Assembly: GCA_023374025.1 (NCBI GenBank)
Contig: SIJG01000097.1
Span: forward strand, 62,196-126,195
Reading direction: 5' to 3'
Length of the DNA: 64,000 nt
Source of the DNA: Heterodera schachtii
Lineage: Eukaryota > Nematoda > Chromadorea > Rhabditida > Heteroderidae
This document shows, piece by piece, positions 22,891-36,204 of the stretch; position 1 is the first letter of the stretch; each line of letters starts with the position of its first letter. The position numbers and the translations under genes were made by a program. The notes beneath the pieces were generated by a model. It ran no database searches, was not told the DNA's origin, and worked only from the letters and a program-made list of their open reading frames with translations.

Positions 22891-25538
22891 GAAATGCTCT
22901 TTAAGAGTTAAAAAAATATATAAATAAAAACCTATGAATTGTATTGAAAATTTGATCGTCCCTAGAACTAAACTTATCGTTTCTATGATTTTTTTAGTTT
23001 ATTTTATTTTTAAATTGTGAATTTATGGATATTGTTTGGCACTTCCTAAAATTTTCTTTAAAAATCCTCAAAAAATGCAAAAATATATGAAAAAGTCATT
23101 TAAATAAAAGGCCCACCTCGCAAATCCAGTAAAGAAAGTGTTTTTCCAACTATTCAGAGCAAGGATAATCTAGGGAAAAAACATATAATATTTACATGAA
23201 ATAAGCATCCCTACAAATCACTTTTTAAACTTTGGCGAAATTACTCATAAAAATACTCAATTTTCAAATGAATAAGCTAAATAGTTAAAAGAATAGAAAA
23301 AATAAATGATTCATCTAAATCTTTTATTCAAAATAATGTTTTTTTAATTGAAATAAATAAACGATTAATTAAAATTTAACCATAATGATCATCAGAACGA
23401 AAAAAAAAAAATAATAAAAAAAAAAATAAAAAAACAGCTGATTTATTCGTTATTGGTATAATAAACCTGAAAATAATTAACTTTATTTATTTATTTATAA
23501 TTTTGGAATGGAACCAACATCGAAATTCTTGAAAACCGTACCTCGGCAAGAGATTTATTTCAATTGTTAAATTAATAATAAATGTTTTTTGAACTATTTA
23601 TAAAAAACATTAGTATATTTATCATATCTTTACATAAGTAATTAAAAAAAAACATAAATTTAAATAAAGTAATCCATAAATTATTTTTAAAAAAAATTTA
23701 TAATAAAAAATCTAAATATTTAATTTAAAAAAAAATACTTAGCAACGTATCAGTTAATAAAATTGTAATGAGTAAATTAAATATTAATTACTAAATATTT
23801 ACAAAATTATTTTTATTTTGTTAAGAAAAGATTAAAAAATAATTTTTTTAATAGTTGAATGAATTGTTTAATTCATATTTATATTTACGTTTGAATGTTA
23901 ATTTTTAATAGTCCAATGATTATCAATCAAATATGGAAATTATAACAAAAAAGGTGATATGATTTGAAATTTCAATTATTATAAGTCCAAAATGGAAATT
24001 TTTGATTTTTCCTTAATTATCTTTAAATTAATATTCGAGCTTTTTATATATATTTTTTTTATCATTTTTATAAGCAATTAGATAAATATTTACTTTGTAA
24101 CGTATATAAATCTAACAAACCCGAATTCAAACTCAATCTACATGACAAGGAAAATTTTAAGAAATTAAAAAAATAAATTTATAAAATAATATATAAAAGT
24201 AAACAAATTAAACTTTGAAATGAATTTAATTTAAGAAATAAATAATCTTATTTAAATTCTTTAAAATGCTTATGCTCCGTTTCAAAATTTTAAGGTTAAA
24301 AAATTTTCATTTTTTCACCTACGTTCTGTTGGTCAATCGAGCTGAAATTTTTACCAAGCATATCTTCCCCATAACCAAGAAAAACACAAATTTGGGCCCA
24401 TTTTCTGGGAACAATTCGTAAAAAATACTCTTCTGCATAAGTTGCCATAAATGTATAGTGAAAAAGAATGAAACAAAATAATAAAACAAAATAATGTAGA
24501 AAAAAATGAAATTTACTGGAGAAATATAAATATAATTAAAGAATAAAATAATAAGAGCTTGAATGATTTTTATATTATTATTTCAAATTAACAATTCTTT
24601 TTAAATAGAATAACGAAGGAGAATAAAAAAAAATTACTTTTAATTTTTCGTTACGCAAAAGAAAATGTATTTAAAAAAATTCAAAGTAAATTGTTCAACA
24701 ACTAGCTGGTGCAAAGGAGGAATTGTGTACATGATTTGATAAAAAATTTTTAATCTTGAAATAAAAAGCAATTGAAAAAAGACTAAACTATTTATTTTCA
24801 AGGCATAAAAAAATATATATAACAAAGTGATTAAAAATAAAAGTGTGCCGCCGTTTTTTGTTTATTTTAAAAGAATACCCATTTTGAATTAATAAAAATA
24901 TTGGATTATATGAAATAATTATTAACTATATTTTGGACAATAAATTCTTAAGAAACTGAGAAATAAATTATATATATTTTTTAAATTTCATTAAACATTT
25001 TTAAATTAAAGCAAATAAAATTGAGAGTAAATTGATTTGTACAAAAAAGATTAAAGAATACAAAAAGGAATTAAAGACTACCTAGATAATCAACCATTGG
25101 CAAAACGTTTAGAATATCATTAACATAAATAAAAATATTTAAAAAATAGATTCTTAATGGCGAAAATAAATGATATGATAATAAATAAATAAACTCAAAA
25201 ACCAAAACTATAGAACTAATGCAATAAATGACTCAACTAAAAAATTATTTGATTCTATGAGATGATTGCATCAATCTTATGAAATGAACTGAAAAAAATT
25301 GGCTGTAATGTCAAGCGATAAGAATAGAAAATTTAAAGAAACACACATAAGATTAGAAAACCACCATAAGATACGTTACGTACGATTAGCAAACTCACAA
25401 CATGAAACAATTCAACTTCTTAGCCCAGAGTAATTTAAAATTTGCAATTTTAAATTCTCATTTTGTATTTTAATTATTATTATAGAAGAAAGAGTTATTA
25501 ATCTTTGTTCAAACGGCAATGCAACCTAAAAAATTGGG
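22891..25538. other. AT-rich sequence without recognisable gene
   Basis: A-rich on this strand. Minor GC-richer patches at 23105-23150 and 23515-23560 have no recognised product. Nothing else seen. Confidence 0.45.
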
Positions 25539-25598
25539 AAATTTTAAAAATAAGTTGGTTTTATACGTTGTTGGCAAAATGAACATTGTTAATAATTA
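25539..25598. repeat. 60-bp dispersed repeat, copy 1
   Basis: Nearly identical to 52026-52085 in the same orientation. The shared core includes 'ttttatacgtt' and 'ttggcaaaatgaacattgtt'. In both places it lies shortly upstream of a hAT-like word-iterated element, which suggests either preferred insertion or shared ancestry of the flank. Confidence 0.7.
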
Positions 25599-25637
25599 CC
25601 TTGAAAATTATATAAATGTAATTTAAATACTAATGAG

Positions 25638-26319
25638 TAGGGCATCCAAAAATATGGATATAAATCACAAAAAATGCCATAAAATATGGACAACAAATCG
25701 CAAAATATGGGCATAAAATTGCAAAAATCTCAAAATATGGACATAAAATTGCAAAATATGGACATAATTTTTTTCAAATTTAGGGGTAAATTTTCAAAAT
25801 TTTCTTCAAATTCATTAAATTCTAGTAAAATACATCTAAAATGGCTAAATACGGTATAAGAACTCGTTATAGAAGTAAAAAAGTAATTTCTAGAGAAAAC
25901 CGACCAAAAAAAAAATCGAAATTTTCCATTTTTTTTTCTTAATTCTGACATAAATTAATCAATTTTTAAGAAACTTTAAATTTAATCAATTTTTTCGACA
26001 AAATTTTGCAAAAAAAAAGTATTTTTCGGAAATTTTTCCGGTCTTTGTGGTCAAAAAGGCCAATTTAGCTTATAGGGGCCGTCCAAATAGAGGTTTTTTT
26101 GGAAAAAATCCAAAATATAGACATAAAATATGGACAAAAATGCGAAAATATGGAAAAATATGGAAATATGGACATAAATCGCGAAATATGGAAAATATGG
26201 ATATAGAAACCCATCCTAGAAGCTTCAAACCAAGCTAAAAACATGTTTTTCGCGCGTTTCAGGCCTCCCATACATAGTCCAGGAAAAAAATATGGATTTC
26301 CATATAATTTCATGCCCTA
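25638..26319. mobile_element. hAT-like MITE with 'atatgg' iterations
   Basis: The 682-bp element begins 'tagggcatccaaaaatatgg' and ends in the reverse complement of 'tagggcatgaaattatatgg'. The ends match at about 19 of 24 positions. Flanking 8-mers 'ctaatgag' (25630-25637) and 'ttaatgag' (26320-26327) differ by one base, as expected for the 8-bp target duplication of hAT elements. The interior carries about twelve 'atatgg' words, mostly followed by acataaa, clustered in two blocks (25650-25765 and 26110-26210). No transposase is encoded. The overlapping short open frames here arise from the iterated words. The hAT assignment rests on TAGGG termini and target-site length. Confidence 0.75.
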
Positions 26320-26327
26320 TTAATGAG

Positions 26328-26987
26328 ATTATTATGCAAAAAGAGAGTTCATAAATTTATTTCTAAAAATTCAATTAAATAATATTTGAAATGAGAGAAT
26401 AAAATATAAGACCAAAATGTAAAGATTAGCACCAATTAATCATTAAATAATAAATGCTAAAATAACTGAATCAAAATGACAGAAATAATGCAAATTCCTT
26501 AAAAAACAAACAAAAGACACCAGGAAAAAATGAAACTTGGCAGAAGTAATCATCGAGATAAGTAATTTAATAAAATCTTGCAAAAAGTCCAATCAGCATT
26601 TTTGATTATCAGAATAAATAAATAAAATAAATAATCAATTCTAATTTTTTAATAAGTTTAAATATTGAATTTAAAAATTAGCATATTATTTAAATATTAA
26701 TATTATTTATAATGTGTAAATTAAAATAATATATAATAAATAATAAACGAAATTTAAAAACATTTTAAAATATTTAAAAATATAAAATTAAGATAAAATG
26801 AATATTTTTCAGATTATACATAATTATATTTTTTATTTCGTAAGAGATTGTTTTGGTGTTTAAAAAAAAGTTATTTAAGGGCAATTTGGAAATCAAAACT
26901 CTTTATCTGATTGAGAGATGCTCATGTTTTTGAAATCAATTTTTTAACTAAAAATTAAATATATTTTTTAGGAAAATATTTTCACCA
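26328..26987. other. AT-rich sequence without recognisable gene
   Basis: Nothing supportable. Confidence 0.5.
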
Positions 26988-27085
26988 AAAATTTTAGCGA
27001 ATTTTTCGACAAAACATGGCATAACTTTGCTTAAGTGCAACCAAATTTTACATTCTTAGTACCATTCGAATTCTTATAATATTCT
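26988..27085. mobile_element. Partial foldback MITE copy
   Basis: 'tttagcgaatttttcgacaa' and 'acatggcataactttgc' followed by a caa-caaattttacat block match one arm of the element at 43908-44264. The other arm is missing, so this is a truncated copy or a solo arm. Confidence 0.65.
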
Positions 27086-27799
27086 CAAATTTGTTTTATT
27101 AATTTTAATTGTTGGTTTGAATCTGTAAATAATTTTTCTTAAAATAAAAATTTGCCTATTTATTTAATTGTCTGCCCTCGCAGAAAAAATATTTAAAAAC
27201 ATTAACTTCTGTGTTAACTTAAAAATAATTAATGTACGACAGTAATTTAGCAGTAAATTATCATTCAAAAAATTTCTTTGCATTTTTTAATGAATTTATA
27301 ATATTTTTAATTTTGTTATTTAAACTCAATAAAATTACTTCTATAATATTAAACTTATCTGTATAAATAAAAATATTTTTTTATTTTTGAATACAGTTTT
27401 TTGATATGAAAATCAGTAAAAAATCTGTTGCAACCTTAAATTTATTAAATATTTTTCTATTATACTATATTATTTAATTAGTAAATTGTTTTTTAATACT
27501 CATTTGAAGAAGACAATTTTTTTTTTGTGTTAATGACAATATATTTTTTTAATTGGTAATTTATTTTTCATTTTTATTTGCATTTATAAATTGTGGCATG
27601 GAATTTTTATTTTAAATATAAATAAATAAATTGCAATTAAGAATCAAAAATAATAATTTACATTTAATAAAAAAAATCGTTTTGAATTAAGAAATCAAAT
27701 TATTCTTGTTATTCTTTAATTGGCCAATTTGGAGCAGAGAAAAAAAACTAAAAGAAAAGTCATTCGATTAAATATTTGGAGAAAAATGGAAAGAATAAA
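27086..27799. other. AT-rich sequence without recognisable gene
   Basis: T-rich AT background. Nothing supportable. Confidence 0.5.
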
Positions 27800-27975
27800 A
27801 ATTCTCCTATCGGCACCATGGTTTTGTGGGCCAGAGGTGCCGACAGGCGCCGCCGGAAAGTTTTTAGTAATTTTTAATGAATTTTATTAAGAAAATTTGT
27901 TCAAAATCTCAAAAAATTTTCAATATTTCCCGCCTTCGTGGATGAGGTTCGGGGGACTCGGGGTCGGATAGATTT
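27800..27975 (+). repeat. GC-rich dispersed repeat, GGTGCCG family
   Basis: Contains 'ggtgccgacaggcgccgccg' at 27836 followed by a gaaa-tttt-aattttt tract, as at 14741 and 46083. The upstream 'cggcaccatgg' also occurs at 29001. A second GC-richer stretch ends near 27970. No fold, coding sequence or target duplication could be established. Confidence 0.4.
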
Positions 27976-30318
27976 TTAATAAAATTTATTTTCTATACTG
28001 CCGTTCGTACAATAAAATGAAGAGTATAAATACAAATATTTAAGTTTCTGATCTAATTACCAAGATGTTGAAAAAGAGAATATTTTAATTTATTTAAAAT
28101 ATTTGTAGCTTTTTTGTGAATTAAATTAAATTTTAAAATAAAAAATAAAGAAAATTGAAAGGAAAATTTAAAATAAATCATTTGATTGTTTATTCATACT
28201 GTATGTAGAATATGATTATTTTTGATATTGTGATAATTTAAAATTAATGAATACTATATGCACAAAGTAAATCAACATAAATACAAAAAAAATTGAAAAA
28301 TTTAATTTATAATAAATATGATAAAATTAAACGATAAATATTTGTATCTTGAAAAAAAAATAAATAGATAAATTGAAAAATAAGTGAAAAACGAATGAAA
28401 CCTCAGGGCAACCCGGGAACAAGTGAAACTATTCTTATGTAATAATAAATAAGAAAATTAAAACAATAATAGAAATATTTTTTAATTAAAAGAAGGGAAT
28501 AAAAGCTATTTTACTGATAAGACAAAAAAGTGATCTAAAATTTTAAAACGTTAAAAAATACTATCTAATAACAAATCATAAAATAAATCCACAATAATTA
28601 TATATGTATGTTTTTAAAAATATTTTGTAATTTTAATTATATTTTAAGAAAATTACTTTTAATAGGCATTTATATTGGACTAACTGAAAAAATTCTTATC
28701 CATTCAGAAAAGTAAATCGCGCCCAATTAGTTCAATTACTTGAATTCATTCATAAAAACAAAAAAATTACAAAATTTTATATTTATAGTCACGAATAAAG
28801 CAAATAAAAACTTAATTTGTATTAGCTGAAGAAATTAAAGAATAATTTTTATTTTTTTAAATATCATTTAAAATTCTTTTATTAAAACAGGAAAATTATT
28901 CTATTTCTTTATAAACTTTTTTTTAATTTCGTAGTGTAATAGTGCTTTCTCGCTACGCTTCATTGCGCCACTTGTTGACGCATTGACTGATAAATCGGCG
29001 GCACCATGGGTGGCAGCAGTTTCTTTCTTTAATTCCTAATAATTATGTTAAAACTATAAATTTACTCTTATTTAATTGTTTTTATTAGTTTAAGTTTTTT
29101 ATTTCAACAATTTTCATTTTGTATTTAAATTTTTATGTTTTTGTTACTAATTTAATTTTGTTATAAGCGAAAAATAAAAAATAAACTATTCTTATCTATA
29201 CATCCATTAATTGCTTTATTTGATTATTTATTTTATTTCATAAGTTTATGATTAATATAATCAATTTGAGTTATTTGTTAGATTTACTAAATACTTGACA
29301 GTTTGACGAGGGAATAATGTTAAAAATATTTATATAAAAATTAATATTCCAATTAGGCTTTTTAAGAAATGAATTGTTTTAACTATTTATAATAACATCA
29401 ATTTATTTGGGTCAATTATTTCTTTGATTCTCTTTATTGTTACACCTTTAAAATATTTTTTATTTTTCTAGCGATAGATATTTTAAATCTACATATTAGA
29501 TGCTAATTCATTATATCATTATACTTTAAAACTAATTTTTTATTTTATTTATAAATAATATTTACAAAAATCTTCGATTTTTTTATTAATAAAAAACGAT
29601 AATATTTTTATTTATAAATATTGTTTTAATTATTGTTTTAATTGAAATTAAAATAGAATTTAAATAATTATTCTTCAAAGTGACAATTATCATAAATTAA
29701 AAATATCACATAGTGACAAATATTATGATGACGCATTTTCTTTTTTGGTAGATAATGCCAAATATTCAAGTAAATAAACAAAATTATAATTTTTAATTTT
29801 TTTTATTAAATATTTAAATCGAAATTGTTTCTAAATCATTATGCACTTAATCTTTTTCATGTGCATATGATTTTGCTATTGGTGTTTTGATTTATTTATT
29901 TTAAATTTTGCTATATTCTTAAATATTTAGAATAAAAAAAACTGGCAAAAATTTTTATTGTAATTATAAACTCATGAGTTTTTTTCCAATTCAGGCTTGC
30001 TCGGCGCAGCTACGGATTGCCGTTTTTAAATTATTTTAATTGATTATATTTTTCATTTGTCAAATTTATAATTAAAATGTTAATTTTGGTTAATAAGATT
30101 AAAATTAATTTCCTTCTAAGCATTTTCTTGTTTTATTATTATTAAATCTATGTATAGATTCCATAAGAAATTATAATTAAAATATTTTTTAAAGAGTTTT
30201 GTATTTAATTTTATTTAACTTAAATATTTAAGTATTAATGTTCTTTATTTATTATTTTTTTACATTTTTATAATTATAGTCTTTGATTTTTTGTCGAATA
30301 ATCTCTTTTTTTTCTTAG
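27976..30318. other. AT-rich sequence with small GC-richer patches
   Basis: Patches at 28395-28425, 28940-29020 (includes 'ggcggcaccatgggtggcag') and 29993-30025 ('ggcttgctcggcgcagctac') have no recognised gene, RNA or repeat partner apart from the short ggcaccatgg identity to 27812. Otherwise nothing seen. Confidence 0.35.
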
Positions 30319-30401
30319 TTTCTGTCGGTTGTAAAATTAAAAATCATATGCGCAATCGTTCAATATTTTCTCAGCCAAAATGCTATACATTATCAAATTC
30401 G
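30319..30401 (+). other. Possible isolated exon
   Basis: A stretch with one open frame (reads SVGCKIKNHMRNRSIFSQ and on) is preceded by a pyrimidine tract ending TTCTTAG and followed by G-GTAAGC, a good 5' splice-site form. Composition is slightly less AT-rich than its surroundings. No domain is recognised and no partner exon was found. Sequences like this occur by chance in AT-rich DNA, so this is weak. Confidence 0.2.
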
Positions 30402-32576
30402 GTAAGCAATGTTATATATTTACATTTTTTGTTGTTAATGAAATCGGTAGGTCGGTCCATTGCTTTGTTTTGTTGAAATTTCTTTTCTCCGAAAAAAAAA
30501 TTAAATAATACTTTGTAATTATAAGTTAAATTTTATATCAAAATTTATTAATTTTTTCTAACTCTATTACGAGAATTAATAAATTTTTGGTTCAATTTTT
30601 TCACTTAATTTTAGATAGCATTTGTTTTTTTAATTCCAATCAAAACATAAAGCATGAATATTAATAATTATTATTTCAAATTATTTTATGTTTTAATAAA
30701 TAAAAAATATAAATAAATAAATTTTGAATAAAATTAGAGTTTAAGAACACTGAAGAAAAAAATTAGTGAAAAATTAAAAAAGATTTATAACTAGTAAATT
30801 TAATTCAATATTGAGTTAATGTTTTTCCTGAATTCTTAATCCTGTCATAATTACAACTTTAAATCAAAATAAAACAAATTAATCAATCATATTAATATTA
30901 AAAGCGATCCAAATATTATCATTTATTGAACATTTTTCTCAAAATAAAAATCGAAAGCTAATCATATTAATTAAAATTATAGAAAAGAGAATTGCCTCAA
31001 AAAATTTTTTTTAACAATTTAATGCAAGTTTTAATTTGGTAATTAAAATAGGAGCATAAAAATTAAAAAAGTATAAAATATGAAAATTTGATAATACACT
31101 AAAATGATCGAGTTAAAATAAAAGCATTCATTAGCATGCTTCAGGATTTGAATAAATTCCTTTTTAAACAAAAAAAAATGAAATATTAATATTAAATACA
31201 AAAATGACGGCCCATTTTATAGTTTATATTCTTCATTCTTTTTGTTTTTTGTTTTAATTGATTTTATTTTTTTTATAAATCGATTAATCTTTTAATAATT
31301 GTTTTAAATAAATTATGGTTAAAAATTAATTCATATTTTTTAAGTATTTATTTAAAAAGATTATCTTTACATGAAAATAGAAGATTTATAAAAGACATTA
31401 AATATTTAGATTTAATTATTCAACATCATTGGATAATTATATTTTACTATGACGTTTTTTATCATGTAATTATTTATTAATTGGTTAATTTTTAGAATGA
31501 ATTCGGAACAATACTGCCATTTAACATATAGAAAAACTGGCTATTTCATCGGTTCTCTAAATGTTGTTTCGTTAAATTATATGATAAAAAATTCAGAAAA
31601 GTAATAATTGTTTATTTGATTTTTATTCGACAAAATTACTCCTAAGCCCAAATTTAGTCATTATTAAAATTGTTCTAGAAACTGAATTTGAATTTAAAAG
31701 CTAAAATTGGCAAAATAAATTAAAAATAAAATATTCGTTTCACAAAATAAAATCTTATTGCAATAAAAACCAAGCAAAAATATAAAGTGATAAAAAAATT
31801 AAATAAAACAAAATAATAATATTAAATCTATTTATTTCACGCCATTTGTATAAAGATAATTCCCTAAAAATTATGGGTTCGTTTTTGCTACAGAAAAAAA
31901 TGATTTTAATGTAATAATCGAATACATATAATCAAAATATAATAAAAAGAAATATTAACTTAAAAAGATCATATAATTAAGAAACAAAATGAATTTAATT
32001 ATAAAAAGAAAATTATAAAAAAAGGAATATTAAATAATTAATGTTCAACAATCTTTTTTATAAATTTAATTTCCAATATACCAAATATTATTTAATTATT
32101 TTCGGAGAAAAAGCAAATTTTTAAGAGCTAAATCAAAGATAAAACATTTAATAAAAAAAAATTACAAAAAAAAGAATGTTTAATTCTTTAAAGCATGCAC
32201 AAAATAAGTATTGTTTTCAAAAAATAAATGAAGACAATTAAGTATTTTGTTATTTATTAATTTGTTTATTTATTTTAATTTATACTTTGCCTTGACATTG
32301 CTTGAGGCACATATATTTACATACATTTGTGTCATTAATTACGACAAGTATTTTAATTTCAATTTGTAATACGCGTTTTGAAGTTTTCAAAAATTTAAAA
32401 CAATAAAATTTATTAAATATTAAAAAAGTTGACAAAACGGGCGTTATGATTTTCAAAATTGTAAAACCACTAAATAAATTGAATTGATAAGTATATGTAT
32501 AATTACTTCTTAAAATAATGTAATTAAAACAAATTCAGAAAACCATAAATATCGTATAAATCTGTCGAAAAATAAT
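30402..32576. other. AT-rich sequence without recognisable gene
   Basis: Nothing supportable. Switches from T-rich to A-rich near 30.7-31 kb. Confidence 0.5.
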
Positions 32577-32995
32577 CTTCTTTTCAATATTCGTATGTAA
32601 AACGACTATCTCTTTTTTTCGGGACAGTTTTTTGAAAATTTTATCCGGAAAAGATTTTGTGACAAGGAATATAACAAACATTCGAGGCTTCTGACAGTCC
32701 CTTTATGTAATGCGTATATAATTTAGGCTATTTGATTTTGTCGGCAAATTCCGAAATTAGCTTGGGAATGGGCCCTTTTGAGGCCAACTTTTTTTATGAA
32801 TGTCGTCCAATTTTATTTTGTGGTCTGCGGCCTATTGACGCTTCACAGCCATTTACGCCTTCTTTTCAATATTCGTATGTAAAAAGGACAGTCTCTTTTT
32901 TTGGGACAGTTTTTTGAAAATTTTATCCGGAAAAGATTTTGTGACAAGGAATATAACAAACATTCGAGGCTTCAGACAGTCCCTTTATGTAAATG
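32577..32995. repeat. Direct duplication of a ~136-bp block
   Basis: 32577-32712 and 32859-32995 are direct repeats with only a few differences, sharing 'cttcttttcaatattcgtat', 'ccggaaaagattttgtgaca' and 'aacattcgaggctt'. The intervening 146 bp is GC-richer and unique here. The arrangement is one and a half copies of a 282-bp tandem unit, or a very short terminal-repeat element. The repeat ends are not TG...CA, which argues against an LTR. The short open frame across it has no recognised domain. Confidence 0.8.
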
Positions 32996-35849
32996 GGGTT
33001 GAAAAACAATATACCCGGGCATATAATTAGAGAAAATAGAAAATTCTTTTTTTGTCAATTATAAATTAAATAAAACAAAAAATAACTCCAAAATTTAAAT
33101 AAAAATTTTAAAATAACACACTGTTATGTTGCAGAATAGCTGGTACGATGCAATATTAATTTAAAAATAAATTAATACCAACTATCAGATAAATTTATTA
33201 TTGAAAACATTAAATTTAATAAAATTAAAATGAAAAATTAAACTTAACGGTGAAGATAAAAATTCAAGTAATATATGTTTTATCTGAATGTTTGGGATAG
33301 TTACAACCATGGTCTAAAATTAAATACTTAAGGAAATGGTTTTTTTTAAATTTAAAAAAGTGATAAATTGAAAATAAATTTCATATTATAGAGCAAGAAA
33401 TTGCAGATTTTTATAGTATATACAATATATATTTTACTTATCTTTTACTTCTTGTTTCCCCACTTTTTAATAGCAACATCATTTACATTTTATTTTATAT
33501 TTTATTTTAAACTAAAGCAAGCAAGTATAACATTTTATCTCAAGAAAATTAACCAACAGAAATTTCTATGGTGATAATAATAAATTAATGAGATAATTTT
33601 CAGTTTATGACAGCTCATAATAATAGCTAAAAGTATTCAAAAAATTAAATTTATCGTAAAATAAACATAATTGTTGCATTTGTACTATATATATTATATA
33701 TTGACAAATTTATTTTATTTACCCATTAAAAATCAATTAAATTTTTAACAAAAAAAAAACCTTTTTTAAAAGAAACGTAACAATAAAAATTCAAAATTTG
33801 ACGGTCAGCTCATAAAATTATTTGGGTCGTTTTTAAAATAAAAATTATTTATTTCTTTGAAATGGAAATGATTAACTTAGCTATTCATTATCAATTAATG
33901 CTTTTATCCAATATTTTGTGTATAAAATATTTCTTTGTAGGATATGACTCATATTTTACATGTTATTAAAAATGTTTTAAGTATTTCCAAAAAAAATAAA
34001 TAAAATATAATTTCTAGAAAATATAAATACAATTTTGTGAACATAGTTTTAAAAACTGGCTAAAATTGATTATTTTACAATAAAGCACATTATAATTGGA
34101 TGAATTATATTTCTAAGGAGAATTTTTTAAATATATCATAGGCTTTGTATAAAATAATTAAACGAGAGCATATTTAACAAAATAAAAATAATTTATAATT
34201 TAAAAAATGCGAATTGAAATAATAAATTAAGGTAATTATTTCTTTAAAAAGGATTTTAGAGAAAATTTTTCAAAAAATGATTCATTCATGCGAATTTTAT
34301 AAATTCTCCAAAACCTCAAATTTAAAAAAATGAAAATATGTACAAAATTATCAAAATAAGAAAAACCCGGTTTTCATCGAAGAAAAGAATAATTTGAATT
34401 AATTAAAAGTTATATTTAAAAATAATAAATGTTTATAAAATTCTAAAACATTCAAAATTAAAATTGTACAAAAATACATAATAAATTAATAATTTTTTCT
34501 GGTTAAAAATAAATATTATAAATATAAAAATTTATGAAAAAATTCATTCTTTTGATAATTGTCTAATTTAATATTCTAAAAGATATTCTTCGGAAAATTA
34601 AAAATTCGTTATTTTGGTATTTAAAAAAAATATTCTATACGATTGTATAAGATTAATGTAGTTCTGTTAATAAAAATTATAATATTATTCTTTTTATTAA
34701 ATTAAAATATTTGTTTTTGTTCGAGAAAATTTAAAAATAATGTTTTTTATTATTCACTAAAACGAAAAACAAATATACGTCATGGTCGGGATATAAAATA
34801 TATTGAGTAAACCAAATAAAAAAACATAATTACAAAGAGAATTCATATTAAAGGAAAAAAAGTAAATTAACTTAATTTCTATTAATTTGTTTGTGCTTTA
34901 AAGAAATGTGTTAAGATTGATTGAATACAAAAAAAATTGTTAATATTATAAATAAAGTTTATTAAACATAATACCAATATTATTTAACATAAAAAATCAA
35001 ATAAAATAATCTTTGACGAAAATATCCTTAAATATGGCCGTCTCGAGCATCTTTTCAATTCTTGAAGACAAATATTTTGATATATATTTTAAAATAATTA
35101 ATATTGTTTAAATAATATTAGATTTGATTTATAATAATTAAATGATAATATTACGTAAAATAGCTTACATGCTGCTAAAGCAGCACGCCGCCAACCTATG
35201 TTCGTCTGTCAGGAATAAAGAAGATTGAGACAATCAAACGAAATGATAAGCATAAGAAAAAGTCAATTATAAAGCAATAAATAAAGATTCCCAAATTTAT
35301 ACAAATACAAAAAAAAAGACATCGATAAATATAATATATGAAATGATATATTGATAGACATGAAATAAAAATTCAAATTTATTAATTAAATTATATTTCA
35401 ATATTAAAAAAAATCTTCCATAAAAATAATAATTTATATCTCAATTTAATAAAATGCATTATATTTTCGTATCAAAATTAACATTAAAATAAAATAAATA
35501 ATATAACATTCTAAAAACTAAATAAATAATTGAAATTTTAATATTATAAATTTTGTTTATTACCATTGAATTGATAAAAACATTATAATGAATTTACTCA
35601 CTTTAATGGTGAAAATTTTATATGATTAATTAAAATATAAATAATACCAACTATCAGATAAATACTAATTATTTAAAACATTAAATTAAAAAATTTTAAA
35701 ATTAAACTTAACGGAGAATGTAAAAATTCACGTCAAATATTTTGATCTGATCCTTAACACCTTTCAAATACAGCAATAGTCGAGCTCAAAAATTTAAATA
35801 AACATTAATGTTAAGTTTAATAAAATTAAACCGATTTTTGGTTCGAAAA
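32996..35849. other. AT-rich sequence without recognisable gene
   Basis: A GC-richer patch at 35168-35215 contains the hairpin 'gctgctaaagcagc' but no recognised RNA. Two similar blocks containing 'accaactatcagataaat' (33177 and 35647), each followed by an attaaa-aaattaaac-taacgg tract, form another diverged direct repeat of about 100 bp. Nothing else seen. Confidence 0.45.
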
Positions 35850-36200
35850 ATACCAAAATATGGAGAAAAATAGGAGTAAAATGGCAAATACCTAGCTATG
35901 ATCGAATAATTTCAAAATTTTTCATCAAATTTAAATAACTTAACACTATAAAATCACTTTTAACCGAGTCTGGCGGTGCCGAAAGGCAAGGAAATTATAA
36001 TCTGTGAGGTAACAAATTCATTATTTTTAATTTTTAAGGTCATTTTTCAAATGTTTTGCGAAAGGTCCGGTCATATAAATCGATGACTTTTTTTTTGCTT
36101 TCTAAAACAAAAAAATTATTTTTATTTATTTGTGTTTCCAAAATTTATGTGACGTAATTTGTAAATGATTATAACGTAAATGAAATTGTTTTATTAATTT
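35850..36200 (+). repeat. Dispersed repeat with 'gagtctggcggtgccg' core, copy A
   Basis: Homologous to 53190-53470 in the opposite orientation. The central block 'gagtctggcggtgccgaaag' plus 'gcaaggaaattataat' is nearly identical, and the flanks ('aataatttcaaaattttt' and 'tttatttgtgtttccaaaat') also match. About 70 bp near 36040-36110 is present only here. The left flank also resembles the interior of the 25638 hAT-like element. The LINE tail begins immediately to the right. Confidence 0.7.
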
Positions 36201-36204
36201 TCAT

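Noticed and set aside
26047..26313. Overlapping open frames on both strands
   Set aside because: They lie inside the hAT-like MITE and are produced by its iterated atatggacataaa words.
32577..32995. Miniature LTR retrotransposon
   Set aside because: Direct repeats lack TG...CA ends, and no primer-binding site or polypurine tract is recognisable. A tandem duplication is simpler.
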